Below are positions 62,889 through 64,000 of a stretch of 64,000 bases of DNA, one piece after another. The notes under the pieces were generated by a model. That model did not search any database and was not told the origin of the DNA. It saw only the letters and a program-made list of their open reading frames with translations. Positions within the stretch are counted from its first letter, which is position 1, and each line of letters starts with the position of its first letter. The DNA is from Arthrobacter pullicola. GTDB taxonomy: Bacteria; Actinomycetota; Actinomycetes; Actinomycetales; Micrococcaceae. The stretch lies in contig NZ_JACSQC010000005.1 in assembly GCF_014836875.1 (NCBI RefSeq), forward strand, positions 186,001 through 250,000, in the 5' to 3' direction. Position numbers and translations under genes: made by a program.

Positions 62889-63317
62889 CCCGGTGGGGTG
62901 GAGTTCAAGCTGGACGGAGCGCTACCCGGCCATTATCCACTCCCATTCATGGCCCGCCCCCTGCCATGAAGGGGACAGCCCACTCCCCCGAAATGAAGGC
63001 CCAGGCCGGACAGATCGTCGTCGCGGGACCGAACAACGGCGATACGCCTTCCCACTCTTTGGTCACTCCTGAGGCTGAAGTGACCTCCCAGCCACAGCAG
63101 GCTACATAGAGTGGGAACGCGTGCACTCCGCCGCGACCACCGGAAGAAACATTCCCTAAACCTCTTCCCACAAAGCACTTTGTGCTGCAAACTACTTTGT
63201 ATGAACCACAGCATCCGCCCGGACCGGGTATCCGGCCCCCCTGCGCACCCCAGAGACGAAGCCACCGCAGGGGCAACGCCCGCAGATCCTCTCCCGAACG
63301 CAGCATAGCCTGGGCCG
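62889..63317. other. Gene-poor region with repeated CTTTGT elements
   Basis: 429 bases with no supported gene. A palindrome ACAAAG-CA-CTTTGT (63170-63183) and a further CTTTGT (63195-63200) give ACTTTGT direct repeats 17 bases apart in an A/T-rich patch; this could be an operator or promoter for the downstream membrane-protein/regulator pair. A 65-codon frame here has no recognisable features. Confidence 0.4.
63306..63311 (+). promoter_or_regulatory. Candidate -10 giving a leaderless transcript
   Basis: TAGCCT is followed by 6 bases (GGGCCG) and GTG 63318, without a ribosome site. Confidence 0.45.
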
Positions 63318-63980
63318 GTGAACCCATCTCCGGAATCTGCTGCAGGGGACGACCGGGCACTGAACCTGCACGAGGCGCTGGCGGTCGTGCAGGATGCGGA
63401 GCGCTCGGCGCGGCGAAGCCTCACCGGAAACACCGCACTCGTCTACTTCCTGTGGGGACTGACCTGGGTCATCGGGTACGGCTCACTCTGGGGCAGCAAG
63501 TCGGGACGGCTGCCCCTGGAACCGCAAGCGGCACTGGGTATCCTCGGCGCCGCCCTGGCTGTGGCAACCGTGTCCACAGTAGTGATCTTCGCCCGGGGTT
63601 CCCGCGGTATCCGCGGACAGTCTGCCTTCCAGGGCGGAATGTACGGGACGGCCTGGGTGCTCGGCTTCACCGTGATGGGGGCACTCAGCGCAGCCATCGG
63701 CAGGGCTATCGATGACTTCTGGCTGCGCGGCATGCTCATCAACTCGATCGCGATCCTGATCGTGGGACTGCTCTACATCACGGGTGGCACCACCTTCAAT
63801 GACAAGCACCAGGCCTACCTGGGTGTGTGGCTGCTGCTCGTGACCGGCGCCGGGCTTATCTCCGGCCCTGATCATTTCCTGACGGTGTTCCTGTTCCTCG
63901 GTTCCACCGGCATGCTGACCGCCGCCGTCGTCGAGCACCTGCGCACCCGCAGGCACCGGACGGAAGCAGCTCATGCCTGA
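63318..63980 (+). CDS. Integral membrane protein, function unknown
   Basis: 220 aa from GTG 63318. A cytoplasmic N-terminus of about 40 residues (NLHEALAVVQDAERSARRSL) precedes about six membrane helices. Such proteins often occur with a small winged-helix regulator whose gene overlaps the end, as here (8-base overlap with 63973). I do not know its substrate or role. Confidence 0.82.
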   Translation: MNPSPESAAGDDRALNLHEALAVVQDAERSARRSLTGNTALVYFLWGLTWVIGYGSLWGSKSGRLPLEPQAALGILGAALAVATVSTVVIFARGSRGIRGQSAFQGGMYGTAWVLGFTVMGALSAAIGRAIDDFWLRGMLINSIAILIVGLLYITGGTTFNDKHQAYLGVWLLLVTGAGLISGPDHFLTVFLFLGSTGMLTAAVVEHLRTRRHRTEAAHA

Positions 63981-64000
63981 ACTCGATCCCGTTATCCACG
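63973..64000 (+). CDS. Start of a probable winged-helix transcriptional regulator (cut by window edge)
   Basis: Only MPELDPVIH is visible. This start, overlapping the end of a membrane-protein gene, resembles actinobacterial winged-helix regulators that begin LDPVIHAPxRL. The assignment is tentative because nine residues are too few to prove it. Confidence 0.5.

Noticed and set aside
63111-63308. 65-codon plus-strand frame before the membrane protein
   Set aside because: Proline/arginine-rich without a ribosome site or known pattern; it contains the CTTTGT repeats.

Overview
The window looks like chromosome from a high-GC actinobacterium of the Micrococcaceae, most like Arthrobacter or a close relative. 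Reasons are the strong G/C bias at third codon positions, the actinobacterial gene content (MarP-type protease, DUF3073, septum-formation domain protein, a near-perfect HspR/HAIR box before clpB), and a choline oxidase that closely matches the Arthrobacter CodA enzyme as I remember it. No database was searched; family names come from recognising motifs, length and context.

Layout. (1) 1-18.5 kb is mostly a conserved core block: a CpaE/Ssd-like protein cut by the left edge, a family-A DNA polymerase-like gene, a CoA-type Nudix hydrolase, nth, a membrane protein, acs, ohr with a divergent TetR gene, an MHS transporter with aroQ, marP, crp, a second Nudix gene, ridA, a DUF4177 gene, a class A PBP (ponA) and a metallophosphoesterase. 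From memory the order resembles Mycobacterium tuberculosis Rv3660c to Rv3683. (2) 18.6-30.5 kb holds a heterodimeric ABC exporter, tRNA-Pro(CGG), a DHFR-like reductase and purine synthesis genes (purC-purD leftward, purF-purM rightward) around an asparaginase, an SCP2-like gene and a small membrane protein. (3) 30.6-36.7 kb holds DUF3073, a septum-formation domain protein, clpB under a HAIR element and an SRPBCC protein. (4) 37-42.2 kb is a choline-to-glycine-betaine operon, betT-betB-codA. (5) 42.3-46.3 kb is a tandem pair of lipoprotein class B PBPs; the second has lost key residues in all three transpeptidase motifs. (6) 46.3-52.1 kb holds small housekeeping genes, a DEAD-box RNA helicase with a long leader, trmB and a NYN/LOTUS RNase-like gene.

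(7) 52.1-62.9 kb is an accessory-looking cluster: an amidase coupled to a DUF3237 gene, a complete peptide-type ABC importer, a CocE/NonD-type hydrolase coupled to a second DUF3237 gene, and two TetR regulators, each next to a palindromic operator candidate. It reads as an uptake-and-hydrolysis module for an unknown amide or ester compound. (8) The right end has a membrane protein overlapping the first codons of a probable winged-helix regulator.

Most promising leads: the intact but catalytically rewired PBP twin (44376-46289), the twice-repeated hydrolase plus DUF3237 pairing (52.1-62.9 kb), and a recurrent TAnnnT-N6-start pattern suggesting leaderless transcripts at many genes, including both PBPs.
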